A stretch of DNA of 64,000 nucleotides from Thermus caldilimi (GCF_004684245.1 NZ_CP038452.1:434001-498000); one strand, 5' to 3'; positions 40,880 to 49,225 are shown, counted from the first letter of the stretch. Made by a program: numbers and translations. Notes: generated by a model not told the origin, from the letters alone.

Positions 40880-42553
40880 CTAGAAGCGGAACCTTTCCTC
40901 GGCCAGGCGGTATAACCGCCGCCAGACAAAGCGGTTGATGACCACCACGTAAAGGCTCATCACGGCTATGCCCAGGAGGAGATGGGGTCCTTGCCCTTCC
41001 TCCAGGGTCCAGCGGGCGATGTAACTGCCAAGGCCGGTGGCCTGGAGGGTGAGGGAGCCCCACTGCACCACCTCGGCCACGATGGCGGCGTTCCAGGTGC
41101 CCCCGCTGGCGGTGATGAGGCCCGTGAGAATGTGGGGGAAGGTGCCGGGCAGAAGAAGCCTTCTCCAAAGGGTTAGGCCCTTAAGGCCAAAGCTTCGGGC
41201 CGCTTCCTTCAAGTCCTCGGGCAGGGCCATGCTGCCCGCCACGGCGTTGAAGAGGATATACCACTGGGTCCCGAGGGCCATGAGAAAGGCGGAGAACACC
41301 TCCAGAGAGAGGTGGTGGCGGAGGAGGAAAAGGGCCAAAAGGGGATAGAGCAGGTTGACGGGGAAGGCGGCGAGGATCTGGAGAAGGGCCTCTACCCGCT
41401 GGGCAACCCGGGGCCTCAGGCCCAGGAGGATGCCCACGGGCACCCAGATGGCGGTGGCCAACAGGAGTACCCCCATGACCCGGAGGAAGGTGAAAAAGCC
41501 CAGGAGGAAGACCCGGGCCACCTCCAGCCATCCCAGGGGCTGAAGCTGGCGCCAAAGGATAAAGGCCCCAATCCCCCCGAGGAGAAGGAGGGGAAGGACC
41601 AGGACCCACTGGGGAAGGATAGGGCGGCGCGGAGGGCGCCTCCGTTCCAGCTGAAAGAGGGCCTCGAGGGCCCAGGAAAAGGTGGCCTCGGCGATTCCCC
41701 TTAGGGTGTGGGTCCGCCTTAGAAGGTCCAGAACCCAGCTTCTTGCTGGCTCGAGCCCGGGCCGTTCCTCGTACTTGAAGCGCTGGCTCCAGGCCACCAG
41801 GGGCCGGAAGAGAAGCTGGTCGTAGGCCAGGATGGCCACCAGCATGCTCAAGGAAGCGAGAACCACCGCCCGACCATCCCCCTGGGCGATGGCGGTGGCC
41901 AGGTAGGACCCGATGCCGGGAAGTTCCACCTGGGTCTTGCCCACGGCGATGGCCTCCGAGGCCACCACAAAGAACCATCCCCCCGACATGGACATCATGG
42001 CGTTCCAGACCAGGCCCGGCAGGGCAAAGGGGAGTTCCAGGCGAAAGAAGCGTTGCCAGGGGGAGAGGCGAAACAGGGTGGCCGCCTCATCCAGTTCCCG
42101 GGGAAGGGTTTTCAGGGACTGGTAGAAGCTGAAGGCCATGTTCCAGGCCTGGGAGGTAAAGACGGCGAAGATGGCCGCAAGCTCGTAGCCCAGGGCCCGT
42201 CCGGGGAACAAGGCGGCGAAGGCCCCTGCCGTGGCTGCCAGGAAGCCCAGGATGGGAACGGATTGCAGGATGTCCAAGAGGGAGATGAGGAAGGGCTCCA
42301 GCCGGGTCTTGGCCGCCAGGGGAGCGTAGACCAGGGTGAAGAGCGTGGAAAGCAGGAAGGCTACCCCCATGCGGAAGGCAGTGCGCAGGGTGTATTCCGG
42401 TAGCTTTAAAGGATCCAGGGAGATGGGATTTGGGTGAAAGGGACCTACTGTTTCCCGGGAAGCCTCGAGGAAAAGAGCCAGGAGGCCCAGGGTTAGGACA
42501 AGGGCCAGGAGGTCGTGGCGGTTCGGGCGTTCGGGAAAGCGGGTCAGGGCCAT
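40880..42553 (-). CDS. ABC transporter permease with two fused permease halves
   Basis: 557 residues containing two binding-protein-dependent permease domains in one chain. EAA-type loops appear at about 175 (E-L-D-E-A-A-T-L-F-R-L-S-P-W-Q) and 450 (D-L-K-E-A-A-R-S-F-G-L-K-G-L). Family members import nitrate, taurine, sulfonates or thiamine precursors; usual systems use two identical 250-residue permeases. With the linked ATPase this gives the membrane part of an importer. The solute-binding protein and substrate are not seen. Confidence 0.85.
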   Translation of the reverse strand: MALTRFPERPNRHDLLALVLTLGLLALFLEASRETVGPFHPNPISLDPLKLPEYTLRTAFRMGVAFLLSTLFTLVYAPLAAKTRLEPFLISLLDILQSVPILGFLAATAGAFAALFPGRALGYELAAIFAVFTSQAWNMAFSFYQSLKTLPRELDEAATLFRLSPWQRFFRLELPFALPGLVWNAMMSMSGGWFFVVASEAIAVGKTQVELPGIGSYLATAIAQGDGRAVVLASLSMLVAILAYDQLLFRPLVAWSQRFKYEERPGLEPARSWVLDLLRRTHTLRGIAEATFSWALEALFQLERRRPPRRPILPQWVLVLPLLLLGGIGAFILWRQLQPLGWLEVARVFLLGFFTFLRVMGVLLLATAIWVPVGILLGLRPRVAQRVEALLQILAAFPVNLLYPLLALFLLRHHLSLEVFSAFLMALGTQWYILFNAVAGSMALPEDLKEAARSFGLKGLTLWRRLLLPGTFPHILTGLITASGGTWNAAIVAEVVQWGSLTLQATGLGSYIARWTLEEGQGPHLLLGIAVMSLYVVVINRFVWRRLYRLAEERFRF

Positions 42554-42738
42554 GGGGGTCTCCTTTCCCGGAGGGAAATGGACGGTGAGCGCAGACCTGA
42601 GGTCGGGCTCGGTGGGATTAGGGCCGCACTCCTCTTCCGCCGCCTCTCGGTGGATGGCGGCTTTCCTTTCCCGTTATACTCCTTTCTCCTGCGAAAGGGG
42701 CTCCCCCGCCCAAGGCACTATGATGACAATGGAAAGTG
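42554..42738 (-). other. Structured 5' leader and promoter region of the ABC operon
   Basis: About 185 bp upstream of the permease start. A TATAAC -10-like box (42673-42678, minus) would give a leader of about 110 nt. Within it, GCCGCC/GGCGGC arms form a hairpin (42639-42661). TTTCCC/GGGAAA form another (42564-42578) that abuts the GGAG ribosome site. CCACCGAG is repeated. I cannot assign it to a known riboswitch class. Confidence 0.4.
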
Positions 42739-42739
42739 A

Positions 42740-42770
42740 TATTGACAAATGACCCTGTCAATACTACGCT
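42740..42770 (+). promoter_or_regulatory. MerR-gene promoter with 24-bp palindromic operator, leaderless
   Basis: TTGACA (42742-42747), a 17-bp spacer and TACGCT (42765-42770) lie 6 bp before the ATG at 42777. A perfect 8-bp inverted repeat, TATTGACA with TGTCAATA (42740-42763), covers the -35 and most of the spacer. That suits repression of the promoter, probably by the MerR-type product itself. Confidence 0.65.
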
Positions 42771-42776
42771 AGGAAC

Positions 42777-43394
42777 ATGCAGAACCTGGAGGAGCTTTTA
42801 CGGCAGGGGGTGGAGTGGGACCTCGAGGGCCTGGTGCGGGAGGCCAACGCCCGCCTTTCCCGTTACCTTCCCGAGATGGGAAGCCGTCGGGTGCGGAATG
42901 CCCTCACCCCCCGCCTGGTCCGCCACTACGCCGGGCTCGGCATGCTGGACGAGCCCATCCGCAAGGGCAGAAGGGCCCTCTACACCCCCCGGCACCTGCT
43001 CCAGCTTCTGGTTCTGCGCCGGCTCATGGCCGAGGGGCATGCGGCAAGCGCCCTGGGGGACTTGGTTCGCCAGAAGAACGACCAGGAGCTCCTGGCCCTG
43101 TTGGAGGGCGGGGCCACCCTTGCTCCCAATCCCGCCCTGGGTTACTTGTCCGAGCTTCGGGAGCGTTACTCCTACTCCTACATGGTGCCGCCCACCGAAT
43201 CCTCTCCGTCGCCACCTGAAAGGGAGGAGATTTGGCACCGCCTGGCGATTGCCCCGGGCCTCGAGGTGCACGTGCGGGAGGACTTCCGCCCGCCCAGGAC
43301 CCAAAGCGAGATGGAGGCGGTTTTAGAGGAGGTAAGAAGGCGGTTAAAAGGACTAGCCCCCCACCGAAGCAGCAGCCGGACCTCAAGGAGGTGA
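42777..43394 (+). CDS. MerR-like transcription regulator paired with a vWA gene
   Basis: 205 residues. The N-terminal half contains a MerR-type winged helix: L-T-P-R-L-V-R-H-Y-A-G-L-G-M-L-D, then G-R-R-A-L-Y-T-P-R-H-L-L-Q-L-L-V-L-R-R-L. The C-terminal half has no cysteine cluster or cobalamin domain, so the effector is unknown. The next gene follows after 5 nt, so the pair is co-transcribed. The palindrome over its own promoter suggests autoregulation. Confidence 0.75.
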   Translation: MQNLEELLRQGVEWDLEGLVREANARLSRYLPEMGSRRVRNALTPRLVRHYAGLGMLDEPIRKGRRALYTPRHLLQLLVLRRLMAEGHAASALGDLVRQKNDQELLALLEGGATLAPNPALGYLSELRERYSYSYMVPPTESSPSPPEREEIWHRLAIAPGLEVHVREDFRPPRTQSEMEAVLEEVRRRLKGLAPHRSSSRTSRR

Positions 43395-43399
43395 TCTGG

Positions 43400-44644
43400 A
43401 TGAAGAACAAGAAGAAGGCGGTTTCCCAGGCAAACCCTCGGCCCGAGCTGGAGCTCCTTCCCTTGAAGCCCGGGGTGCGGGCCACGGGGCCAACCCGCAT
43501 GCCCGTGCTCCTAAGGGTGAAGATTCCCCCCGTTCAGGCGGAGGTGGAGCGCCCGACCTTAAACCTGGCCTTTGTGCTGGACCGCTCGGGCTCCATGGCC
43601 GGCGATAAGCTCAGGTTCGCCAAGAAGGCCGTGGCCTACGCCGTGGAGAACCTGCGCCCCCACGACCGGGTGGCGGTGGTCATCTACGACCACCAGGTGG
43701 AGGTGGCGGTGCCCAGCACCCTGGCCGAGAACAAGGAGGAGATCCTCCGGCGCCTCCGGCCCGTGAGGCCTCGAGGCTCCACTAACTTGCATGCTGGTTG
43801 GCTGGAAGGATCCACCCAGGTGGCCGCCCATCTGGATGCCAAGCGGCTCAACCGGGTGATCGTGCTTTCCGACGGCCTCGCCAATACGGGGGAAACCAAC
43901 CCCAACGTCATTGCGGAGCAGGTGCGGGGCCTATCCCAAAGGGGAGTGAGCACCAGCACCCTGGGGGTGGGCCTGGACTACAACGAGGACCTGATGATGG
44001 CCATGGCCGAGGCCGGGCAGGGGAACTACTACTTCATCGAAAGCCCCGATGACCTGCCCGGCATCTTTGCCCAGGAGCTTTCCGGCTTGGCCACCACCCT
44101 GGGCGCGGGGGTCAGGTTATGGCTTACCCCGCCCCACGGGGGAGAGATTCGCCTTCTCCACGACCTGGCTCGGGAAGACGGTGGAGTGTACCGGCTTCCG
44201 CCCCTGGTGGGCGGGCGAACCCTGGAGTATTTGCTGGAGGTGGAGGCCCCGGGAGGGGAGGCCTGGGTTGGGGTGAGGCTGGCCTGGGAAAGCCCGAGTG
44301 GCGGGGTGCACCAGGAGGAAGCCAGCCTGCATCTTCCCGCCCTGGAGGATGAGGTTTACCAAGGCCTGGACTCCCTGCCCGAGGTGGAGGCCGCGATGGC
44401 CAAGCTGAAGGCCACCTGGGCACGCCAGCAGGCCATGGAGGCTTTGTACCAGGGCGACTTCCATACGGCCCGGTCCTCCCTAAGCGCAACCCTGCCCCTG
44501 CTCGCCCCGTACCAACAGCTCCTGGAAACGGAGGGGGAAGAGCTAGAGGCGCTTCTTGAGGAGCTGGACCGCTCCCCCGCCCGTGCCCGCAAACTCCTTT
44601 CCAGCCAGGTCTACCGCAACCGCCAGGGGCGAAAGGATTCCTAG
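43400..44644 (+). CDS. von Willebrand factor A domain protein
   Basis: Start at 43400 with AAGGAGG upstream; 414 residues. The vWA domain spans about 54-230 with a complete metal site: D61-R-S-G-S65, a Thr in R-G-S-T-N-L, and Asp in L-S-D-G-L. A beta-rich region follows (about 240-340), then a helical tail. No signal peptide is seen, so it may be cytoplasmic. Its MerR partner suggests regulated expression in response to an unknown cue. vWA proteins of this type act as scaffolds for metal-dependent complexes. Its end overlaps the convergent receiver-like gene by 4 nt. Confidence 0.82.
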   Translation: MKNKKKAVSQANPRPELELLPLKPGVRATGPTRMPVLLRVKIPPVQAEVERPTLNLAFVLDRSGSMAGDKLRFAKKAVAYAVENLRPHDRVAVVIYDHQVEVAVPSTLAENKEEILRRLRPVRPRGSTNLHAGWLEGSTQVAAHLDAKRLNRVIVLSDGLANTGETNPNVIAEQVRGLSQRGVSTSTLGVGLDYNEDLMMAMAEAGQGNYYFIESPDDLPGIFAQELSGLATTLGAGVRLWLTPPHGGEIRLLHDLAREDGGVYRLPPLVGGRTLEYLLEVEAPGGEAWVGVRLAWESPSGGVHQEEASLHLPALEDEVYQGLDSLPEVEAAMAKLKATWARQQAMEALYQGDFHTARSSLSATLPLLAPYQQLLETEGEELEALLEELDRSPARARKLLSSQVYRNRQGRKDS

Positions 44645-45021
44645 CCTGGGGGTTGTACCGGCCCGGAGCGCCCGAGGCGGCGCTTGGGCCGGACTTCCAT
44701 CCGGATCAGGGTGTAGGGGTAGCGGATGACCTCGAGGCCCTGTTTCCGGAGCCAATCCTCCAGCAGGGTGGCCTCGAGGCCCGCCGTGGAGTGCACCACG
44801 TAAAGCCGGCCCGCAAGCCTTTCCGGAGGTAGGCGCTTTAAGGCCTCCAAGGCGGTGCATCCCGCCAGGTGGTAGTCCAGGCTGACCACCCAGGCCTCTC
44901 CGAAGTCCTCGGGAACCTCCGGGGAGAAGCGCACCGCCTCCACGCCCCAGCGGGAGCGTAGAAAAAGCCCCAGCACCTCGTACCGCTCTGGGGAGTCGTC
45001 CACCACCCAGGCCCACCTCAT
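44641..45021 (-). CDS. Receiver-like single-domain protein, possibly cyclic-phosphate-processing receiver type
   Basis: 126 residues. It has an acidic pair near the N-terminus (W-V-V-D-D-S-P), a central S-L-D-Y-H-L-A-G and V-V-H-S-T-A-G, but no conserved receiver lysine. The S-L-D-x-x-L-x-G plus H-S pattern recalls the cyclic-phosphate-processing receiver-like family better than a CheY domain. That comparison is from memory. The tail is basic and proline-rich (R-P-K-R-R-L-G-R-S-G). It overlaps the methyltransferase gene by 4 nt. Confidence 0.45.
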   Translation of the reverse strand: MRWAWVVDDSPERYEVLGLFLRSRWGVEAVRFSPEVPEDFGEAWVVSLDYHLAGCTALEALKRLPPERLAGRLYVVHSTAGLEATLLEDWLRKQGLEVIRYPYTLIRMEVRPKRRLGRSGPVQPPG

Positions 45022-45971
45022 CCTTCCACCTCCCCCACGAAGAGGTGCCAGTCCTCCCGCCCATCCCGGCTCACCGCCAGGTGGTAGCGAAAGGGTCGGA
45101 GCCTGGGGTCCACCTCGGCCAAGGCCCGCTCAAAGGGCGAGAGGAAGAAATCCCGGCCCGCTCGCCGTTCTCCCCGGGTTACTTCCCTCCTCGGCCGCAC
45201 CACCAGGGCGAGCTTCCCCCCGGGGCGCACCGCCTCGAGGCTCAGGCGGAGGAGCTCCATCAGGTACTCGATGTAGGCCGCATACCGCTCTTCCGGAGGC
45301 TCCCGGTGTCCTTCCGAGGCCAGCCAGGAGGCAAAGGTGGGCGGATGGAGGACCAGGAGGGCGGCCTCGCCCTGGAAACGCTCCGGAAGGGTCCGGATGT
45401 CCGCCCGTTCCACCAGGGGTCCCTTGGGATCGATGTCCCCGCCCCAGGCCCGGCGGCCCAGGGCCCTGGCGGCTTCCACCACCGTGCCGTAGCCGGCCAT
45501 AGGGTCCACCACCAGCTCCCCTCTTTCCGTGTAAAGGCCCACCAGGGCCCGGGCTACCCCCTGGGGCAAGGCCTCCTTCCGGGTTTCTGGGGGGAAAAGC
45601 CACACGGGAGCCCTGGGATCCAGGTCCTCCCCGTTCCTTCCCAGGCCGACCCACGCCTCCAGGGGCCGGTGAGCCAGGTCCTCCAGGGAAACCTTTCCCC
45701 GCTTCAGGGCCCGGGCCAGGCGGTGGGCCTCGCGCAAGGGGAGGCCCACCGCCAGGGCCTGCCGCAAGGGCTTTGGGAGGAAGGCCATGGGAAGGAGATC
45801 GTACCTGAGGTACTTGGCCTGTAGACCCACCGCCTGGGCGAAGGCCAGGAACGCCTCCCGGGGCAAGTCCAGAAGAGCCCGGGCCACCTCCTGCTCTTCC
45901 CCTTGGGCCAGCCCCTGCCGGCGAGCAGCCTCCAGAACTTCTTGGTAGATCAGCCACGCCCTACGCCTCAT
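45018..45971 (-). CDS. SAM-dependent nucleic-acid methyltransferase-like protein
   Basis: 317 residues. An N-terminal helical domain (about 1-130) precedes a Rossmann methyltransferase. Motif I is D-P-M-A-G-Y-G-T (about 153-160, with L-V-V before it). The catalytic-loop motif is L-H-P-P-T-F in place of the D/N-P-P-Y of amino-methyltransferases, as in some TRM11/N4-type enzymes. Substrate could be DNA or RNA. No restriction endonuclease gene is adjacent, so it is not an obvious restriction-modification unit. It overlaps the receiver-like gene. Confidence 0.65.
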   Translation of the reverse strand: MRRRAWLIYQEVLEAARRQGLAQGEEQEVARALLDLPREAFLAFAQAVGLQAKYLRYDLLPMAFLPKPLRQALAVGLPLREAHRLARALKRGKVSLEDLAHRPLEAWVGLGRNGEDLDPRAPVWLFPPETRKEALPQGVARALVGLYTERGELVVDPMAGYGTVVEAARALGRRAWGGDIDPKGPLVERADIRTLPERFQGEAALLVLHPPTFASWLASEGHREPPEERYAAYIEYLMELLRLSLEAVRPGGKLALVVRPRREVTRGERRAGRDFFLSPFERALAEVDPRLRPFRYHLAVSRDGREDWHLFVGEVEG

Positions 45972-45987
45972 GCCTCCAGGCTAGGGG

Positions 45988-46635
45988 ATGGAAGCCTTCC
46001 GTCGGACGGAAAAAACCTCCCTCCTATCCTGGGGCCAGGAGGTGGTTGGGGTGAAAGGAGCCTTCCGGGGAAAACCCTTGCTTAAGGACGGGGCCCTGTG
46101 GCGGTACCAGGGGGAGTGCGGCCTCTGGGAGATATGGAGGGTTTGGGGCAAGGGGGAGAAGGAGGACCAAGGCCAGGAGCTGGCCTACCGGCAGCTGGAC
46201 TGGTTCAGCGTGCGGGGGCGTAGCGGAAGCCTGCGTAGCCCCCGCCGCTTGCACCGGGAGCTGGTGCTTTCAGGGGAGGCGGAAACCCGGTTCCTCCGGG
46301 ACCAGAGGGGGAAGCTTTGGCTCTACCTGGCCACGGTGGCCGAGGGAAGGCCCCAACTCGTCTGCCGGCCCTATGCCTTCCTGCAAAGGCACCAGGCCAG
46401 CCTGGTCCACAGCGTCCTCACCGATGGGGAGGGGTTCCTGCTCCTGCCCGGGAATCCCCCGGGGGATGGCACCTTCCTGGGCAAGAGGCACCCTTCCTGC
46501 CCTCCCCTGCCACCGGACCTGGACCCGGCGGTGGTCTATGGCCTCGAGGAGCGGACCCTCTGGTGGGAGCTCTTGGTCTTGCATCGGGACTGGCTCCGCC
46601 GGAACGGGGCAAAGCCCAAGGGCGAGAGAGCGTAA
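45988..46635 (+). CDS. Protein of unknown function
   Basis: 215 residues, Arg/Trp/Leu-rich, no signal peptide, no membrane helix and no motif I recognise. It contains paired tryptophans (C-G-L-W-E-I-W-R-V-W) and a basic middle part (R-G-R-S-G-S-L-R-S-P-R-R-L-H-R). It diverges from the methyltransferase gene with only 16 nt between the two starts, which suggests a shared control region. The 99 bases after it hold only a weak CTGGG/CCCAG hairpin. Confidence 0.5.
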   Translation: MEAFRRTEKTSLLSWGQEVVGVKGAFRGKPLLKDGALWRYQGECGLWEIWRVWGKGEKEDQGQELAYRQLDWFSVRGRSGSLRSPRRLHRELVLSGEAETRFLRDQRGKLWLYLATVAEGRPQLVCRPYAFLQRHQASLVHSVLTDGEGFLLLPGNPPGDGTFLGKRHPSCPPLPPDLDPAVVYGLEERTLWWELLVLHRDWLRRNGAKPKGERA

Positions 46636-46734
46636 ACCCTACTGGGGGTGAAACCCAGATGCGTCCCGTGCCTTCTGCGATGGCTTATGGAGGTACTTCG
46701 TTGCCGATCTAGTCCATCCTACGATGGTTTTCTT

Positions 46735-47586
46735 TCAGCGAGGTCCCCATGTGAGGAACCCCAGAACCAGACCTACTCCATAACCTAATGTAGCCACCAG
46801 GAACAAAGCCTTCCGGGTGCTTTCGTGGGTAGGAGAGGGGGCTTCTTCGTTTAAAGCGTACGCTCCCCGTTTGCGCAAACGGACCCCGAGCCTTAAGGCT
46901 AAAGCAGCCATGGGGAAGCCGGCGTTGGGGGAAGGGGTTTTGGGGGCCTCCGTTAGAAGCCGGGGCCAAAGCCTCGGGGGGCAAACGAGGAGGCCGGCGA
47001 TGCGGGAGGGAAGCAGGTTAAGGAGGTCGTCGGCCCGGGCGGCCACGGTGCCCCGGGGGCCATGCTGGGGATAGCCCCACATGGCATCGGCGGTGTTGGC
47101 ATATCGGTACAGGGCTGCCCCTGCGAGGCCGAAAAGGGTGTAGTAGAGGAGGGGGGCGAGGAGGCTATCCGAGAGGTTCTCGGCCAGGCTTTCCAAGGCG
47201 GCTTCCCGTACCTCTTCTGGGGAGAGGTCCTTGGTGGGGCGGCTTACGATGCGGGAGAGCCTTGCCCTGGCTTCCTCCAAATCTTCTCCCAAGGCAGCCT
47301 CCACCCCCCTCACCTCCTCCAGAAGCATCCGCAGGCTGAAAAGGGGCTTCAGGAGAAGCCCTAAGGCTACCCAGCCCCAGGCCAGGGGCCTTAGGAGGAG
47401 GTCCAGAAGGAGGGCGGGGAAGGTGAAGAGGAAAGCCCCGAGGCCCCAGAAGAAGGCCCCGGACCAGAAACCCCGCACCCTGGGCCAAGCCCAGGCCAGG
47501 TAACGGCCCATGAGGACCACAGGGTGGATGCGGCTTGGAGGCTCGCCCAGGAGGGCGTCTAGCAGGAGGGATAATATCAGGCTCAT
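46735..47586 (-). CDS. cobD: Adenosylcobinamide-phosphate synthase
   Basis: 283 residues, a CbiB/CobD membrane protein. It begins L-L-D-A-L-L-G-E-P-P-S-R-I-H-P-V-V-L-M-G-R. It contains S-R-P-T-K-D-L-S and the family motif Y-R-Y-A-N-T-A-D-A-M-W-G-Y. It attaches aminopropanol phosphate to adenosylcobyric acid in late cobalamin synthesis. The other cob genes lie 6-10 kb away on the plus strand, so the pathway genes are split by unrelated genes. No cobalamin riboswitch box was found upstream. Confidence 0.93.
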   Translation of the reverse strand: MSLILSLLLDALLGEPPSRIHPVVLMGRYLAWAWPRVRGFWSGAFFWGLGAFLFTFPALLLDLLLRPLAWGWVALGLLLKPLFSLRMLLEEVRGVEAALGEDLEEARARLSRIVSRPTKDLSPEEVREAALESLAENLSDSLLAPLLYYTLFGLAGAALYRYANTADAMWGYPQHGPRGTVAARADDLLNLLPSRIAGLLVCPPRLWPRLLTEAPKTPSPNAGFPMAALALRLGVRLRKRGAYALNEEAPSPTHESTRKALFLVATLGYGVGLVLGFLTWGPR

Positions 47587-47663
47587 GGGGCAAACTCCGT
47601 CCTTGGGCCCACGTGCGCTTCCATTATCCTAAGGAGCCTGGTCCGCGGTGGCCATCCCTTCGG

Positions 47664-47703
47664 TAAACGCAAACCCCTGTGGGGCAACGGGTCCCCACAA
47701 GGG
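47664..47703 (-). terminator. Terminator-like hairpin after the bicupin gene
   Basis: CCCTTGTGGGG and CCCCACAGGGG form an 11-bp stem with one mismatch (47674-47703), followed on the minus strand by TTTGCGTTT. Plus-strand sequence after it (CTTTTGGTTT) could also serve, so it may be bidirectional. Confidence 0.6.
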
Positions 47704-47719
47704 CTTTTGGTTTGAGCCA

Positions 47720-48451
47720 CTAGCGGGTTATGGTGAGGCTAGCTCCCTTGGGGAGTAGAAAGGTCACCGCAACCACCGCCCTGGTGGAGCCCGGGTTCCC
47801 CACCACGGCGTACTCCCCCGGGATTTCCACCCAGCCCTCTCCCGGCCTGTAGGTTTTTTCCCCTCCCTTCGCTCGCACCAGAATGCTACCCTCCACTACG
47901 GTGGCGTAACCCAGGCCGCCATGGGTGTGCTCGGGAGTCCAGGTTCCGGGTGCGAAATCCAGCACGACCTGAACCAGATCGAACTGGGTGGGAAGATTGA
48001 CTTCCTCAAAGCGGTTCTGGTAGAGGGTGGTTGGCCCGGGGGGAAGGGTTTGCCCGGCGGTGGCGGTGGGCACGACAAGGGTAAGGGCAGCTCCCTTGGG
48101 TAGGAGAAAGGAAACGAAGAGCCGGGCCTTGGCCTGGGTGGCGTTGCCCACCTCGGCGGCAGTTCCTGGGTGTTCGATCCAGGTTTCCCCGGCCTTGTAG
48201 GCGGTGGTCTTTCCCGCTTCCTTCACGGTCATGGTGCCTTCCAGGACGCTGATAAAGCCCACACCTCCGTGGGTGTGTAAGGGCGTCCAGGCTCCGGGAG
48301 CGAAGTCCAGGAAGAACTGTACCAGCTGCATGCGGTGGGCGTCGGCAAAGGTGTTGGAAGCCAATGCCTGGGGTCCTGGTGGGAGCTGTTGTGCCTGGGC
48401 TACCACCAGGAAGAAAACTGCACTCCAAAGGATCCGGCCAAGCTTTTTCAT
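47720..48451 (-). CDS. Secreted duplicated cupin (bicupin)
   Basis: Start at 48451 (GGAGGAACGAGA site) gives a signal peptide (M-K-K-L-G-R-I-L-W ... A-Q-A) and 243 residues. Two homologous cupin barrels repeat the same motif: F-A-P-G-A-W-T-P-L-H-T-H-G-G and F-A-P-G-T-W-T-P-E-H-T-H-G-G. Each has metal-binding histidines and a second motif with G-E-T-W-I-E-H or G-E-G-W-V-E-I. The second copy lacks the last His. Function unknown; oxygenase or binding roles are possible. It is 14 nt downstream of OsmC. Confidence 0.8.
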   Translation of the reverse strand: MKKLGRILWSAVFFLVVAQAQQLPPGPQALASNTFADAHRMQLVQFFLDFAPGAWTPLHTHGGVGFISVLEGTMTVKEAGKTTAYKAGETWIEHPGTAAEVGNATQAKARLFVSFLLPKGAALTLVVPTATAGQTLPPGPTTLYQNRFEEVNLPTQFDLVQVVLDFAPGTWTPEHTHGGLGYATVVEGSILVRAKGGEKTYRPGEGWVEIPGEYAVVGNPGSTRAVVAVTFLLPKGASLTITR

Positions 48452-48465
48452 TCTCGTTCCTCCGT

Positions 48466-49026
48466 TCAAACCTCGAGGCTCACCTTGACTGGCACCGGGT
48501 TGCGAAGGATATCCAGCACCGGTGAGGTCTTCTGCACGTAGTCGCACAGCTCCAGGAGCTTCTCCTGGGAGGCATCCGCCTTGACCCGATAGCGCACCCT
48601 GATGCCCTCGTAGCCGGGGCGTGCCTTTTCGGAGAGTCCCAAAAAGCCCTGGAGGTCCAAGTCGCCCTCAATATCGAACTCCAGGGCATCCACCTGGATT
48701 CCCCTGGCGGCGGCGTTGTAGATGAAGCCCACTGCCAGGCAGGAGGCCAGAGCATGCAGCACCACCTCCACCGCATTCGGGCCCTTGTCGGTTCCAAGCA
48801 GGACGGAGGGCTCGTCGCCCTCGAGGGTGAAGGGAGCGGCCCTCGAGGTGTCCTCATGCCCTGCTCCATAGAACCCCTGGATGCGGGTCTTGACGTTGCC
48901 CCCTGAAACCCAGTCGGTGTGCGAGCGGAAGCGGAAGCGGGCCAGGTTAGGGTCAGCCTGGATAGCCTGAACCGTGGCCACAAGCCCGTCGATGTCGATG
49001 CCGTTAAGCCGGTTTTGCGCGGTCAT
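48466..49026 (-). CDS. OsmC-family protein
   Basis: 186 residues with the OsmC fold. The conserved cysteines are in A-L-A-S-C-L-A-V (about residue 99) and L-C-D-Y-V-Q-K-T-S-P-V. The family reduces organic hydroperoxides with thiols or binds small molecules. This longer form with L-N-G-I-D-I-D at the N-terminus resembles the YhfA/redox-regulated subgroup. It is in one run with the bicupin and lies downstream of the large SARP-type regulator. Confidence 0.85.
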   Translation of the reverse strand: MTAQNRLNGIDIDGLVATVQAIQADPNLARFRFRSHTDWVSGGNVKTRIQGFYGAGHEDTSRAAPFTLEGDEPSVLLGTDKGPNAVEVVLHALASCLAVGFIYNAAARGIQVDALEFDIEGDLDLQGFLGLSEKARPGYEGIRVRYRVKADASQEKLLELCDYVQKTSPVLDILRNPVPVKVSLEV

Positions 49027-49225
49027 ATCCTCCTCCTTAGGTGGGGTTGGACCTTGCCATCCCCAAGCTCAGGATGGAGGAACCCTCCTTCCCAGAACCT
49101 TCCCGCGGGCATCCCAAGGGGGCTGGTTGGGGAAATACGCTTTCTGGGCCCGAGGAACTTCGAGCTGGCCAGGCTGGGTCAGGCCACCCGTGTCCATGAA
49201 GGCGAAACCAACCGGATAGGGGTCC
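49027..49225. other. Intergenic region between OsmC and the SARP-type gene
   Basis: About 200 bp. On the minus strand one open frame of 42 codons (M-D-T-G-G-L-T ... from about 49187) lacks a ribosome site. The OsmC start at 49026 has a GGAGGAGG-type site just upstream. I see no hairpin with a U-tract and no clear promoter. Confidence 0.3.

Noticed and set aside
42560-42670. Partial S-box (SAM-I riboswitch) resemblance in the ABC leader (GAGAGGCGGCGGA, GGCCCTAAT)
   Set aside because: The invariant GCAACC segment and a closing first helix are missing, and the gene is not typical for SAM control. Kept only as an unassigned structured leader.
45018-45971. Restriction-modification system
   Set aside because: Only a methyltransferase-like gene is present, with an unusual catalytic loop and no endonuclease or specificity gene adjacent.
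46636-46734. CTGGGGGTGAAACCCAG hairpin as a possible CRISPR repeat or cobalamin element
   Set aside because: It occurs once, has no spacer-like repeats, and lies at the 3' end of both flanking genes.
49070-49198. 42-codon minus-strand frame between the SARP gene and OsmC
   Set aside because: No ribosome site and no recognisable similarity; could be a remnant but cannot be supported.
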